From positions 1-8,627 of the forward strand of contig JAKPGH010000298.1 in the NCBI GenBank assembly GCA_029550985.1: a stretch of 8,627 bases of DNA. Direction: 5' to 3'. The position numbers and the translations under genes were made by a program. The notes below the pieces were generated by a model. It ran no database searches and was not told the DNA's origin. It was given only the letters and a program-made list of their open reading frames with translations. This DNA is from Bacillota bacterium. Lineage in GTDB: Bacteria; Bacillota; Clostridia; Oscillospirales; Ruminococcaceae. Below, piece after piece: positions 1 through 5,773 of the stretch. The number at the start of each line of letters is the position of its first letter. Position 1 is the stretch's first letter.

Positions 1-274
1 GCACCATGAAAAATGGGACGGCAGCGGCTACCCCAACGGGCTAAAGGGCGAGGCCATCCCCCTTTCGGCTCGAATTATGGCGCTGGCCGACGTGTACGAC
101 GCCCTGCGCTCCAAGCGGGTTTACAAGGATGGTTTTTCCCACGAGGAGAGCGTGGAAATCATCCGCCGGGAGTCCGGCAAGCATTTTGACCCCCATTTGG
201 TGGAGCTGTTTTTGCAGCATCATCAGGAATTTTGCCGCATCTTTGACGAAAACGTCCAGCTGCTGGACGGATAA
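1..274 (+). CDS. HD-GYP domain protein, C-terminal end (partial)
   Basis: Only the last 90 codons are in the window; the first complete codon begins at base 2. The fragment opens with HHEKWDGSGYP, the hallmark GYP-containing motif of HD-GYP cyclic-di-GMP phosphodiesterases. It continues with IPLSARI (about residues 19-25 of the fragment) and ADVYDALRSKRVYK (29-42), which are also typical, and ends with the usual helical tail (GKHFDPHLVELF, 59-70). The family hydrolyses cyclic di-GMP in the cytoplasm, often under control of an N-terminal receiver or sensor domain. The catalytic HD dyad and any sensor domain lie upstream of the window, so activity cannot be judged. Codon use is GC-rich like the opp genes. 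No T-rich terminator follows the stop codon; only a short palindrome is present. Confidence 0.93.
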   Translation, partial: HHEKWDGSGYPNGLKGEAIPLSARIMALADVYDALRSKRVYKDGFSHEESVEIIRRESGKHFDPHLVELFLQHHQEFCRIFDENVQLLDG

Positions 275-278
275 GGCT

Positions 279-295
279 TTGTCCAAGTTGGATAA
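279..295. repeat. 17-bp near-perfect palindrome after the HD-GYP gene
   Basis: TTGTCCAAGTTGGATAA has 8-base arms around a single central G, with one G/T mismatch. It lies 4 bases after the HD-GYP stop codon and about 43 bases before the uraA -35 element. The one-base centre makes a good RNA hairpin unlikely and no T-tract follows, so a protein-binding operator-like site is more plausible than a terminator. It could also be chance. Confidence 0.3.
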
Positions 296-337
296 GAAAT
301 GGTATAAAATTCTTTTGAAATTAATTGACTAAACCCC

Positions 338-366
338 TTGCATTCCTCCCAATATCATGTTAAAAT
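338..366 (+). promoter_or_regulatory. Predicted extended -10 promoter of uraA
   Basis: The -35 candidate TTGCAT (338-343) is weak (3 of 6 consensus bases). It is exactly 17 bases from TAAAAT (361-366), which matches 5 of 6 bases of the -10 consensus. A TG at 358-359, one base before the -10, makes it an extended -10 and offsets the weak -35. Transcription would start near 373, leaving a 35-base leader that is too short for a riboswitch or a PyrR-type attenuator. The gene's SD, AGGAGG at 395-400, is 7 bases before the ATG. Confidence 0.6.
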
Positions 367-407
367 AAGGCAATTTGTGTACATGAATACTCAGAGGAGG
401 AGAAAGT

Positions 408-1670
408 ATGACGGAACGAAAAATTGTACAAGTCGATGAACGCCTACCCTTTCTGAAGATGTTGCCGTTAAGCATTCAGCACGTCTTCGCCATGTTTGGG
501 GCATCGGTATTGGTTCCCTTGATCTTTGGCATCGACACCGGCGTCGTCTTGTTGATGAACGGTGTCGGGACCCTTCTTTTCATTTGGATTACCAAAGGCA
601 GGGCTCCCGCTTATCTTGGTTCCAGTTTCGCATTCATTGCCCCCGTCACCACCGTCATGGCAGCCAAAGGTTTGGAATACGCGCAAGGGGGCGTCGTTGT
701 CGTTGGCGTTATTGGTATGATTCTCGCATTTGTCTTTTACAAATATGGTACCGACTGGATAGATATTTTACTTCCTCCCGCCGCTATGGGACCTATTGTT
801 GCTTTGATAGGTTTCGAGTTGGCGGGAGTTTCTGTGGGTGGGGGTGCCATCGGCGCCAACCTCACCGGAGAGGGAGCCACTATGGGCAACATCGTGGTGT
901 TTGCCGTCACCCTGCTGGTCGCGGTGTTTGGCTCGGTTCTCTTCCGCGGATTCCTGGGAGTCATCCCCCTGTTAATCGCCCTGATCTGCGGCTATATCAC
1001 CGCCATCTTCTTCGGCATGGTGGACTTCACTCCCCTGATGAACACCAAGTTGTTTACCATACCTCACTTCGTCATGGCAAAATTTGACCTGGCCTCCGTG
1101 CTGACCATCGCCCCTGTGGCGCTGGTGCTGGCGGCGGAGCACATCGGACACCAGATTGTCACCAGCGAGATTGTGGGCAGAGACCTGCTCAAAGACCCCG
1201 GACTGCATCGCAGCTACTTTGCGGACAACTTCTCCACCGCCCTTTCCGGACTGTTCGGCGCGGTGGGCACCACCACCTACGGCGAAAACATCGGCGTCAT
1301 GGCGGTCACGGGCGTTTACAGCGTCCAGGTCATTGGAGGTGCCGCCGTCATCTCCATTCTGATGGCCTTTATCGGACCTCTCTCCGCCCTGATTTCCACC
1401 ATCCCCGGCGACGTCATCGGCGGCCTTACCTTCCTGCTCTACGGCATGATTGGAACCTCCGGCCTGCGCATCCTGGTGGACAGAAAGGTGGACTACGCCA
1501 AATCCCGCAACCTGGTCATGACCTCGGTGGTGTTCGTCACCGGACTTTCCGGCCTGAGCATTCAAATCGGAGAAGTTTCCATTACCGGTATGGCTTTGAG
1601 CGCCATCGTGGGACTTATCTTCGGACTTGTGTTCTTCGTGTTCGACAAGCTGGGAGTCAGCACCACCTGA
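408..1670 (+). CDS. uraA: Uracil permease (NCS2 family)
   Basis: A 420-residue inner-membrane protein that would import uracil with protons for pyrimidine salvage. It is collinear with the E. coli UraA sequence as I remember it: QHVFAMFGASVLVP (24-37), AYLGSSFAF (68-76), PPAAMG (123-128), GSVLFRGFLG (175-184), AEHIGH (243-248), DPGLHRS (263-269) and TTYGENIGVMAVT (289-301). Glu244 and Glu293 correspond to the two glutamates (E241, E290) that bind uracil in UraA. Length and the 14-helix UraA fold fit the family. The ATG is 7 bases after AGGAGG. The gene is monocistronic: its own promoter lies upstream and an intrinsic terminator starts 25 bases after the stop. No purine riboswitch or PyrR leader is visible. 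Odd point: codons 1-150 are much less GC-rich at third positions than the rest. Specificity for uracil over xanthine rests on this overall similarity. Confidence 0.93.
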   Translation: MTERKIVQVDERLPFLKMLPLSIQHVFAMFGASVLVPLIFGIDTGVVLLMNGVGTLLFIWITKGRAPAYLGSSFAFIAPVTTVMAAKGLEYAQGGVVVVGVIGMILAFVFYKYGTDWIDILLPPAAMGPIVALIGFELAGVSVGGGAIGANLTGEGATMGNIVVFAVTLLVAVFGSVLFRGFLGVIPLLIALICGYITAIFFGMVDFTPLMNTKLFTIPHFVMAKFDLASVLTIAPVALVLAAEHIGHQIVTSEIVGRDLLKDPGLHRSYFADNFSTALSGLFGAVGTTTYGENIGVMAVTGVYSVQVIGGAAVISILMAFIGPLSALISTIPGDVIGGLTFLLYGMIGTSGLRILVDRKVDYAKSRNLVMTSVVFVTGLSGLSIQIGEVSITGMALSAIVGLIFGLVFFVFDKLGVSTT

Positions 1671-1694
1671 TTGCCACAAAATCGAACGGTACTT

Positions 1695-1725
1695 CCCTCC
1701 CGCCCCTGCCGGCGGGAGGGTTTTT
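1695..1725 (+). terminator. Intrinsic terminator of uraA
   Basis: A perfect 10-bp stem, CCCTCCCGCC (1695-1704) with GGCGGGAGGG (1711-1720), closes a 6-base loop CCTGCC and is followed directly by TTTTT. It ends uraA transcription and isolates that gene from the opp operon promoter about 55 bases downstream. Confidence 0.95.
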
Positions 1726-1781
1726 CTTGCATAGTCCTTGTAATTTTTTTCATTTCTCTCGCCGTTCTTTCCCCCTTCCTC

Positions 1782-1810
1782 TTGAAAAATGCAGGCAAAC
1801 GCAGTATAAT
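1782..1810 (+). promoter_or_regulatory. Predicted sigma-A promoter of the opp operon
   Basis: TTGAAA (1782-1787; 5 of 6 consensus), a 17-base spacer and a perfect TATAAT (1805-1810). Transcription should begin around A1816-A1817, giving a leader of about 122 bases before oppD. A strikingly pyrimidine-rich tract (37 of 40 bases, 1744-1783) sits directly upstream. This is the only strong promoter seen for the downstream gene cluster. Confidence 0.85.
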
Positions 1811-1826
1811 ATGCAAATACAGCGCT

Positions 1827-1871
1827 GGAGTTGTGGGAAATGACGATGTCATTGAACAGCTCCTTTTTTTT
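1827..1871 (+). terminator. Leader terminator (attenuator) in the opp 5' UTR
   Basis: The outer stem GGAGTTGT (1827-1834) pairs with ACAGCTCC (1856-1863) through 8 bp including one G-U. After a small internal loop (GGGA against GA), the inner stem AATGAC (1839-1844) pairs with GTCATT (1848-1853) around a GAT loop. Eight T's follow immediately (1864-1871). This is a full intrinsic-terminator shape placed only about 10 bases after the predicted start site and 68 bases before oppD. Because the oppD promoter is upstream of it, it should stop a fraction of transcripts as a ~50-base RNA. A regulatory attenuator is the natural reading; an abundant small RNA is the alternative. What controls read-through is not known. 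Confidence 0.7.
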
Positions 1872-1884
1872 ACAAAGAGTGTGA
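1840..1884 (+). CDS. Possible 14-codon leader peptide overlapping the attenuator
   Basis: ATG at 1840 opens a 14-codon frame (MTMSLNSSFFLQRV) ending in TGA at 1882-1884. A TGGAG SD candidate (1826-1830) lies 9 bases upstream. The SD is part of the terminator's 5' arm and the frame covers the 3' arm and the T-tract, so an initiating ribosome would physically block the hairpin. The stop falls just before the strand that can form the alternative hairpin. There is no run of one regulatory amino acid; three Ser, two Leu and two Phe are present. Short frames with SD-like sites occur by chance, so this is a hypothesis. Confidence 0.3.
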   Translation: MTMSLNSSFFLQRV

Positions 1885-1892
1885 AGGGCTGT
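1856..1892 (+). promoter_or_regulatory. Alternative hairpin competing with the leader terminator
   Basis: The terminator's 3' arm plus the first T's (ACAGCTCCTT, 1856-1865) can instead pair with AAGGGCTGT (1884-1892): 9 bp with one bulged T at 1861. It cannot coexist with the terminator hairpin. Because its second strand is made after the T-tract, it cannot rescue transcription by itself. It would form in read-through RNA, or when a ribosome or protein holds the terminator's 5' arm open. Confidence 0.4.
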
Positions 1893-1895
1893 ATA

Positions 1896-1931
1896 AGGCA
1901 AACCAGATTTGCCTGATTCCTGGTCAGGAGG
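1896..1931 (+). promoter_or_regulatory. Mutually exclusive hairpins around the oppD ribosome-binding site
   Basis: AGGCAAA (1896-1902) and TTTGCCT (1908-1914) form a perfect 7-bp stem with a CCAGA loop. CCTGA (1912-1916) can instead pair with TCAGG (1924-1928), which overlaps the start of the oppD SD (AGGAGG, 1926-1931); TTCCT (1917-1921) can also pair with AGGAG. The first hairpin takes bases needed by the 5-bp SD-blocking stem and so would leave the SD more open. Pairings were read by eye and are short, so regulation is possible but not shown. Confidence 0.35.
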
Positions 1932-1941
1932 GCAGATTTTG
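1926..1941 (+). promoter_or_regulatory. SD and TTG start that decide the oppD start
   Basis: AGGAGG (1926-1931) stands 7 bases before TTG (1939-1941). The earlier in-frame TTG at 1909 has no SD, and starting there would add ten residues unlike the family N-terminus. From 1939 the protein begins MSNLLEVRDLCVDF, the usual first strand of these ATPases. Confidence 0.85.
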
Positions 1942-2931
1942 AGTAATTTGTTAGAAGTACGTGACCTATGTGTTGATTTTATAAATGACGAGGGCCCGGT
2001 GAACATCATATCCCATCTTTCGTTCAGCGTGGCCCGAGGCGAAGTGTTGGGAATCGTAGGTGAATCTGGCAGCGGAAAAAGCGTCACCTCTTTGGCGGTG
2101 ATGAGGCTTCTGACGTCGGCGGCCCAAGTGCGGGGAAATATCCTCTTTGACGGCAAGGACCTGCTGGCCCTGACTGAGCCGGAAATGCAACAGATTCGGG
2201 GCAACCGCATCGCCATGATTTTTCAGGAGCCGATGACCTCCCTCAACCCCATCCACACCTGCGGGCGGCAGATTATGGAGTCCATCCTGCTGCACAGCAA
2301 CCTTTCCAAGAAAGAGGCGGAAAAGAAGGCGCTGCAACTGTTGGAGCTCTGCGGCATTCCCGACGCGCCTCAGCGGCTGCGGGAATACCCCCACCAGCTT
2401 TCGGGGGGCATGCGGCAGCGGGTGATGATTGCCATCGCCCTTGCCTGCGACCCCGACTTGCTGATTGCCGACGAGCCCACCACCGCACTGGACGTCACCA
2501 TTCAGGCCCAGATTCACAAGCTGCTGAAGGATATTCGCAAGCAGCGAGATATGGGCGTCATCATGATTACCCACGACCTTGGCATCGTTTCCGATTTCTG
2601 CGACCGGGTGGCTGTCATGTACTGCGGCGAGCTGGTGGAAACCGCTCCGGTGCGTCAGCTGTTCCGGGAGCCTCTCCACCCCTACACCTCGGGGCTGATC
2701 AACGCCCTGCCCCGGCTGACCGGAGGCAACAAGCGGCTGGAGGCCATCGAGGGCATGGTGCCCGACGCCGGCCAGATGCCGGAAGGCTGCCGCTTCCATC
2801 CCCGGTGCAAGCACGCCATGGACCGTTGCCGGCGGGAACATCCCAATTTGAAGGAAACGCCGGACGGCCGGCTGGTTCGGTGCTTTTTGTACGATGAAAA
2901 GGAGGGAGAGGTAACACAGAATGAGCAATGA
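1939..2931 (+). CDS. oppD: Peptide ABC transporter ATP-binding protein OppD/DppD
   Basis: A 330-residue cytoplasmic ATPase, one of two that power peptide import through OppB/OppC. From the TTG start, the motifs in order are Walker A GESGSGKS (41-48), Q-loop FQEP (Gln96), ABC signature LSGGMRQR (154-161), Walker B LLIADEP (174-180, catalytic Glu179) and switch His212 in THD. The C-terminal oligopeptide/dipeptide region starts near HPYTSGL and carries Cys284, 290, 297 and 315 with spacing x5, x6, x17. Similar cysteines hold an iron-sulphur cluster in some OppD/DppD structures; whether they do so here is inference. The gene is first in the operon, behind a structured leader, and overlaps oppF by 11 bases, which implies translational coupling. 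Dipeptide versus oligopeptide specificity cannot be told from the ATPase. Confidence 0.93.
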   Translation: MSNLLEVRDLCVDFINDEGPVNIISHLSFSVARGEVLGIVGESGSGKSVTSLAVMRLLTSAAQVRGNILFDGKDLLALTEPEMQQIRGNRIAMIFQEPMTSLNPIHTCGRQIMESILLHSNLSKKEAEKKALQLLELCGIPDAPQRLREYPHQLSGGMRQRVMIAIALACDPDLLIADEPTTALDVTIQAQIHKLLKDIRKQRDMGVIMITHDLGIVSDFCDRVAVMYCGELVETAPVRQLFREPLHPYTSGLINALPRLTGGNKRLEAIEGMVPDAGQMPEGCRFHPRCKHAMDRCRREHPNLKETPDGRLVRCFLYDEKEGEVTQNEQ

Positions 2932-3907
2932 GGTTCTACTGCAGGCACAGGATGTCAGGCAGTATTTCACAGTCAAAAAGGAAAGGGGCCAAAAGGCCAC
3001 CCTGTATGCCGTGGACGGCGTTACCCTCTCCATCTATAAAGGAGAAACCTTCGGGCTGGTGGGAGAGTCGGGATGTGGAAAATCCACCCTGGGCAAAACT
3101 TTTTTGCGGCTCTACCCTCTCACCGGCGGCAAAATCGTCTTTGACGGCAAGGATATTTCCCGCCTGCGGGGCAAGGAACTCAAGGAGTTTCGGTGCAAAT
3201 CCCAGATGATTTTTCAGGACCCTTCCTCCTGCCTCAACCCCCGGCGGAAAATTGAGGTAATCCTCTCCGAGCCCTTTATCATCCACGGGCTTTACAACAC
3301 CAAGGAGGAGAGGCGCCGCAGAATTTTGGAACTGTGCGACATGGTGGGGCTTTCCAGCGCCTATCTGGAGCGCTACCCCCACGAAATGTCGGGCGGCCAG
3401 AAGCAGAGGGTGGGCATTGCTCGGGCTCTGGCCCTCAACCCCCAACTGATTATCTGCGACGAGCCGGTTTCGGCGCTGGACGTTTCCATCCAGGCACAGG
3501 TCATCAACCTGCTGGAGGATTTGCAAAAGCAGTTAAATCTTACCTATCTCTTTATTTCCCACAATCTCAGTGTCGTCAAGCACTGCTGCCAGCGGATTGG
3601 CGTCATGTATCTGGGCAAGATTGTGGAGCTTGCTTCGGCGGAGCGGCTGTATCAGAACGCCATGCACCCCTACACCCAGGCGCTGATTTCCGCCATTCCC
3701 GTCATCGACGACGGCAGCGAGCGCCCCATTCCCCAGCAGATTGTGTTGTCGGGCGACCTGCCCAGCCCCACCTCTCCCCCCGTTGGCTGCGCCTTCCACA
3801 CCCGCTGCCCTCACGCCATGGAGCGCTGCGGCAAAGAGCGGCCCACCCTGCAGGAGGTGGAGCCCGGCCATTTTGTTTCCTGTTTTCTCTATGAGCAGAT
3901 TCCATAA
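2921..3907 (+). CDS. oppF: Peptide ABC transporter ATP-binding protein OppF/DppF
   Basis: The second 328-residue ATPase, expected to form a heterodimer with OppD at the inner face of the membrane. It has Walker A GESGCGKST (48-56), Q-loop Gln99 (FQDP), signature MSGGQKQR (156-163), Walker B LIICDEP (176-182, catalytic Glu181) and switch His214. The residue after the switch His is Asn (SHN), where many relatives have Asp; this is probably tolerated. The R-x-Y-x-V-D-G-type N-terminus with a 15-residue insert before VDGVTLSI is typical of OppF/DppF. The C-terminal cysteines 290, 296, 303 and 321 have exactly the same spacing as in OppD. The ATG lies inside the end of oppD, with GAGAGG (2906-2911) 9 bases upstream. 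OppA starts 26 bases after the stop. Confidence 0.93.
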   Translation: MSNEVLLQAQDVRQYFTVKKERGQKATLYAVDGVTLSIYKGETFGLVGESGCGKSTLGKTFLRLYPLTGGKIVFDGKDISRLRGKELKEFRCKSQMIFQDPSSCLNPRRKIEVILSEPFIIHGLYNTKEERRRRILELCDMVGLSSAYLERYPHEMSGGQKQRVGIARALALNPQLIICDEPVSALDVSIQAQVINLLEDLQKQLNLTYLFISHNLSVVKHCCQRIGVMYLGKIVELASAERLYQNAMHPYTQALISAIPVIDDGSERPIPQQIVLSGDLPSPTSPPVGCAFHTRCPHAMERCGKERPTLQEVEPGHFVSCFLYEQIP

Positions 3908-3933
3908 TGTTCATTCTTTTTAGGAGGTAAACT

Positions 3934-5577
3934 ATGAAGAAGGTATTGGCGATTCTTTTAACCTGCAGTCTTTTGGTATCGCTGTTTGCCGGCTGTGCCA
4001 GCGGAAGCAGCGGACGGGTTTCCACCCCTCAGGGCAGTGAAGGCTCCGCTTCCGGCGCCCAACCCGCTCAGCCCAAAACCGTGGTCATCGGCGCTCAGTC
4101 CGACCTGATTACCCTGGACCCCGGCCACATGTACGAGCCGTACGCCAACATGATTTCCTACGCCGCCTACGATATGCTGTACCGGGTGGAATCCGGCACC
4201 ATGGGAACTCCCGTCCCTTCGGTGGCCACCGGCGTGGAAATTGACGAAACCAAAACCGTATACACCTTCCCTCTCCGGCAGGACGTTGTGTTTGCCAGCG
4301 GCAACAAACTCACCGCCAAGGACGTGGTGTGGAGCATCAACCGCGTGATGAACATGAAGGACAGCAACGCCTACTCCAACGTCAAAATCGTGAAGAGTGT
4401 GGAGGCTCCCGACGACTACACCGTGGTCATCACCCTCAACGAGCCCGACGCCTCCTTCCTGGTGAAGCTGACCTCCAACGCCTACTGCATTCTGGACAGT
4501 GAGCTGGTCAAGCAGCACGGCGGCTCCGACACCGGCAACGACATCGCCAAGGCCTGGTTGGACACCACCTCCGCCGGTTCCGGCCCCTACATCATCAAGA
4601 GCTGGACTCCCAAGGAGCAGCTGGTTCTGGAGAAGAACCCCAACTACTGGGGCGAGCCCAAGAACATCGACACCATTATCCTCAAAGAGATGCCCAGCGT
4701 GGACGCCCAAATCACCGCCCTGCAGAACGGCGAAATTGACATCGCCCTCGGCCTGAACAGCGAAACCGCCAAGCAGCTGGAGGGCAAGGAAAACGTCACC
4801 ATCGCCAAAGGCGCCACCGCCCTCATTACCTTCCTGGTCATGAACCGGGATACTTCCCTCTCCCCCGAAATTGCCAACCCCAAGGTGCAGCAAGCCGTCC
4901 GCTACGCTCTGGATTACTCCGGATACCTGGCTCTGGGCGGCGAAGGCTGCACCATCCCCTTCAACTTTGTGCAGCAGGGCTTCTCCGGCGCTCTGACCAG
5001 AGACCCCAGCTACCGGGATTTGGAAAAGGCCAAGGCTCTGATGGCGGAAGCCGGCTATCCCAACGGCTTTGACATCACCCTGACCTGCGCCAACAACAAC
5101 TCCGAGGGTCTGGAGTGGACCACCATCGCCCAGAAGGTCAAGCAGGACCTGGCCGAAATCGGCATCAACGTCAACATCGAAACCCTGGAAGCCACTTTGG
5201 TGTACGAAAAGATGCGGGAAGGCTCCATGCCCTTCTACGTCATGTTCTGGTCGCCTGACTACTACGACATCAACAACCAGTTCGCCTTCCTGCCCGGCAC
5301 CGGTGAAAACGGCACCGCCTACGGCAACCGCACCAAGTGGGAGCTGACCGACGAAAACAAGGCCCTGTGGGATTTGGCCAACAAAATTCAGGTGGAGACC
5401 GACCCCAACCTGCGGGCTCAGTACTCCGAGGAGCTGCAGAAGCTGTTCGACCAGGATAACCCCTTCGCCTTCCTGCTGCAGCATCCCAAGACCTACGCCT
5501 ACCGCTCCGACCGTTTGGAGAACGTCACTTACAACGACCTGTGCAAAATCCAGCTCTGCGACCTGGTAGCCAAATAA
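3934..5577 (+). CDS. oppA: Peptide-binding lipoprotein, SBP family 5 (OppA/DppA-like)
   Basis: A 547-residue extracellular solute-binding lipoprotein that captures substrate and delivers it to OppB/OppC. The signal is MKK, a hydrophobic core (4-18) and a lipobox ending in Ala19-Gly20-Cys21; Phe rather than Leu at -3 is less common. A Ser/Gly/Pro-rich tether (22-48) follows. Family-5 landmarks are ITLDPGH (59-65), LTAKDVVWSINRVMN (126-140), GSGPYIIKSW (215-224), NPNYWGEP (235-242), PKVQQAVRYALDY (316-328) and FWSPDYYDINNQF (438-450). By analogy with DppA/OppA, Asp442 in the last motif is a candidate to bind the peptide amino group; this is inference. AGGAGG is 6 bases before the ATG. It lies between the ATPase and permease genes, and a large hairpin follows its stop. 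Peptides are the likeliest substrate, though the family also binds nickel-chelates and sugars. Confidence 0.92.
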   Translation: MKKVLAILLTCSLLVSLFAGCASGSSGRVSTPQGSEGSASGAQPAQPKTVVIGAQSDLITLDPGHMYEPYANMISYAAYDMLYRVESGTMGTPVPSVATGVEIDETKTVYTFPLRQDVVFASGNKLTAKDVVWSINRVMNMKDSNAYSNVKIVKSVEAPDDYTVVITLNEPDASFLVKLTSNAYCILDSELVKQHGGSDTGNDIAKAWLDTTSAGSGPYIIKSWTPKEQLVLEKNPNYWGEPKNIDTIILKEMPSVDAQITALQNGEIDIALGLNSETAKQLEGKENVTIAKGATALITFLVMNRDTSLSPEIANPKVQQAVRYALDYSGYLALGGEGCTIPFNFVQQGFSGALTRDPSYRDLEKAKALMAEAGYPNGFDITLTCANNNSEGLEWTTIAQKVKQDLAEIGINVNIETLEATLVYEKMREGSMPFYVMFWSPDYYDINNQFAFLPGTGENGTAYGNRTKWELTDENKALWDLANKIQVETDPNLRAQYSEELQKLFDQDNPFAFLLQHPKTYAYRSDRLENVTYNDLCKIQLCDLVAK

Positions 5578-5621
5578 AGCGGCTGCTTCTTTCCCATAAG
5601 GACCGATAACATTTGTTTGCA

Positions 5622-5665
5622 ATGCCGTGCCGGAGCCTGCTTATGCAGGCTTTCCGGCATGGCAT
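5622..5665 (+). promoter_or_regulatory. Large hairpin between oppA and oppB
   Basis: ATGCCGTGCCGG (5622-5633) pairs with CCGGCATGGCAT (5654-5665) over 12 bp with one G-U. After a small internal loop (A against TTT), GCCTGC (5635-5640) pairs with GCAGGC (5645-5650) around a TTAT loop. The RNA stem totals 18 bp. No T-tract follows, so full termination is unlikely. Such hairpins after a binding-protein gene often protect the upstream mRNA or trim transcription so that OppA is made in excess over the permeases. It could instead be a copy of a dispersed palindromic repeat. Confidence 0.75.
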
Positions 5666-5690
5666 AAGGTTTGTTGAGGCAAATACACCC

Positions 5691-5752
5691 TATGGCGTTT
5701 GGAGGATGGGCCACCCCTCTGCACACCAAAACCATTCCCTGTAGGCGCCATA
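5691..5752 (+). repeat. Long-span inverted repeat upstream of oppB
   Basis: TATGGCG (5691-5697) is perfectly complementary to CGCCATA (5746-5752), and the next four base pairs can continue as G-U or A-U pairs. The enclosed segment contains a small nested hairpin (GAGG 5702-5705 with CCTC 5716-5719). Together with the preceding hairpin, most of the 212-base gap between oppA and oppB is foldable. No protein-coding signal or convincing promoter was seen in the gap; TACAAT at 5751-5756 has no matching -35. Confidence 0.4.
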
Positions 5753-5773
5753 CAATAAACCTGTTTGTTTGAA

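Noticed and set aside
275..407. Purine riboswitch or PyrR-type attenuator before uraA
   Set aside because: The predicted transcript start leaves only about 35 bases of leader, with no aptamer core, no PyrR-binding-like loop and no terminator hairpin.
1741..1790. CodY-box near the opp promoter
   Set aside because: The best match (AATTTTTTTCATTTC) has only about 9 of 15 consensus bases and arises from the T-rich tract.
1811..1843. 10-codon frame starting ATG at 1811
   Set aside because: Its start codon directly follows the -10 box and lies upstream of the expected transcription start, so it should not be in the mRNA.
1811..1926. T-box or BglG/LicT-type antiterminator in the opp leader
   Set aside because: No T-box core sequence and too little RNA before the terminator; no convincing match to a RAT element overlapping the stem.
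972..2216. 414-codon minus-strand frame
   Set aside because: It crosses the uraA terminator and the opp promoter and runs opposite two well-recognised genes, with low-complexity Gly/His/Asp-rich translation.
1966..3033. 355-codon minus-strand frame opposite oppD
   Set aside because: Antisense shadow of a clear ABC ATPase gene; no family motif.
3958..5622. 554-codon open frame on the minus strand, the longest uninterrupted frame in the window
   Set aside because: It lies exactly opposite oppA, has a Gly/Val/Gln-rich composition without recognisable motifs, and stays open because oppA codons end mostly in C or G. It is an antisense shadow.
5671..5768. Independent promoter for oppB (TACAAT at 5751-5756)
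   Set aside because: No acceptable -35 at 16-18 bases upstream and no extended -10; the -10-like bases fall in the inverted repeat.
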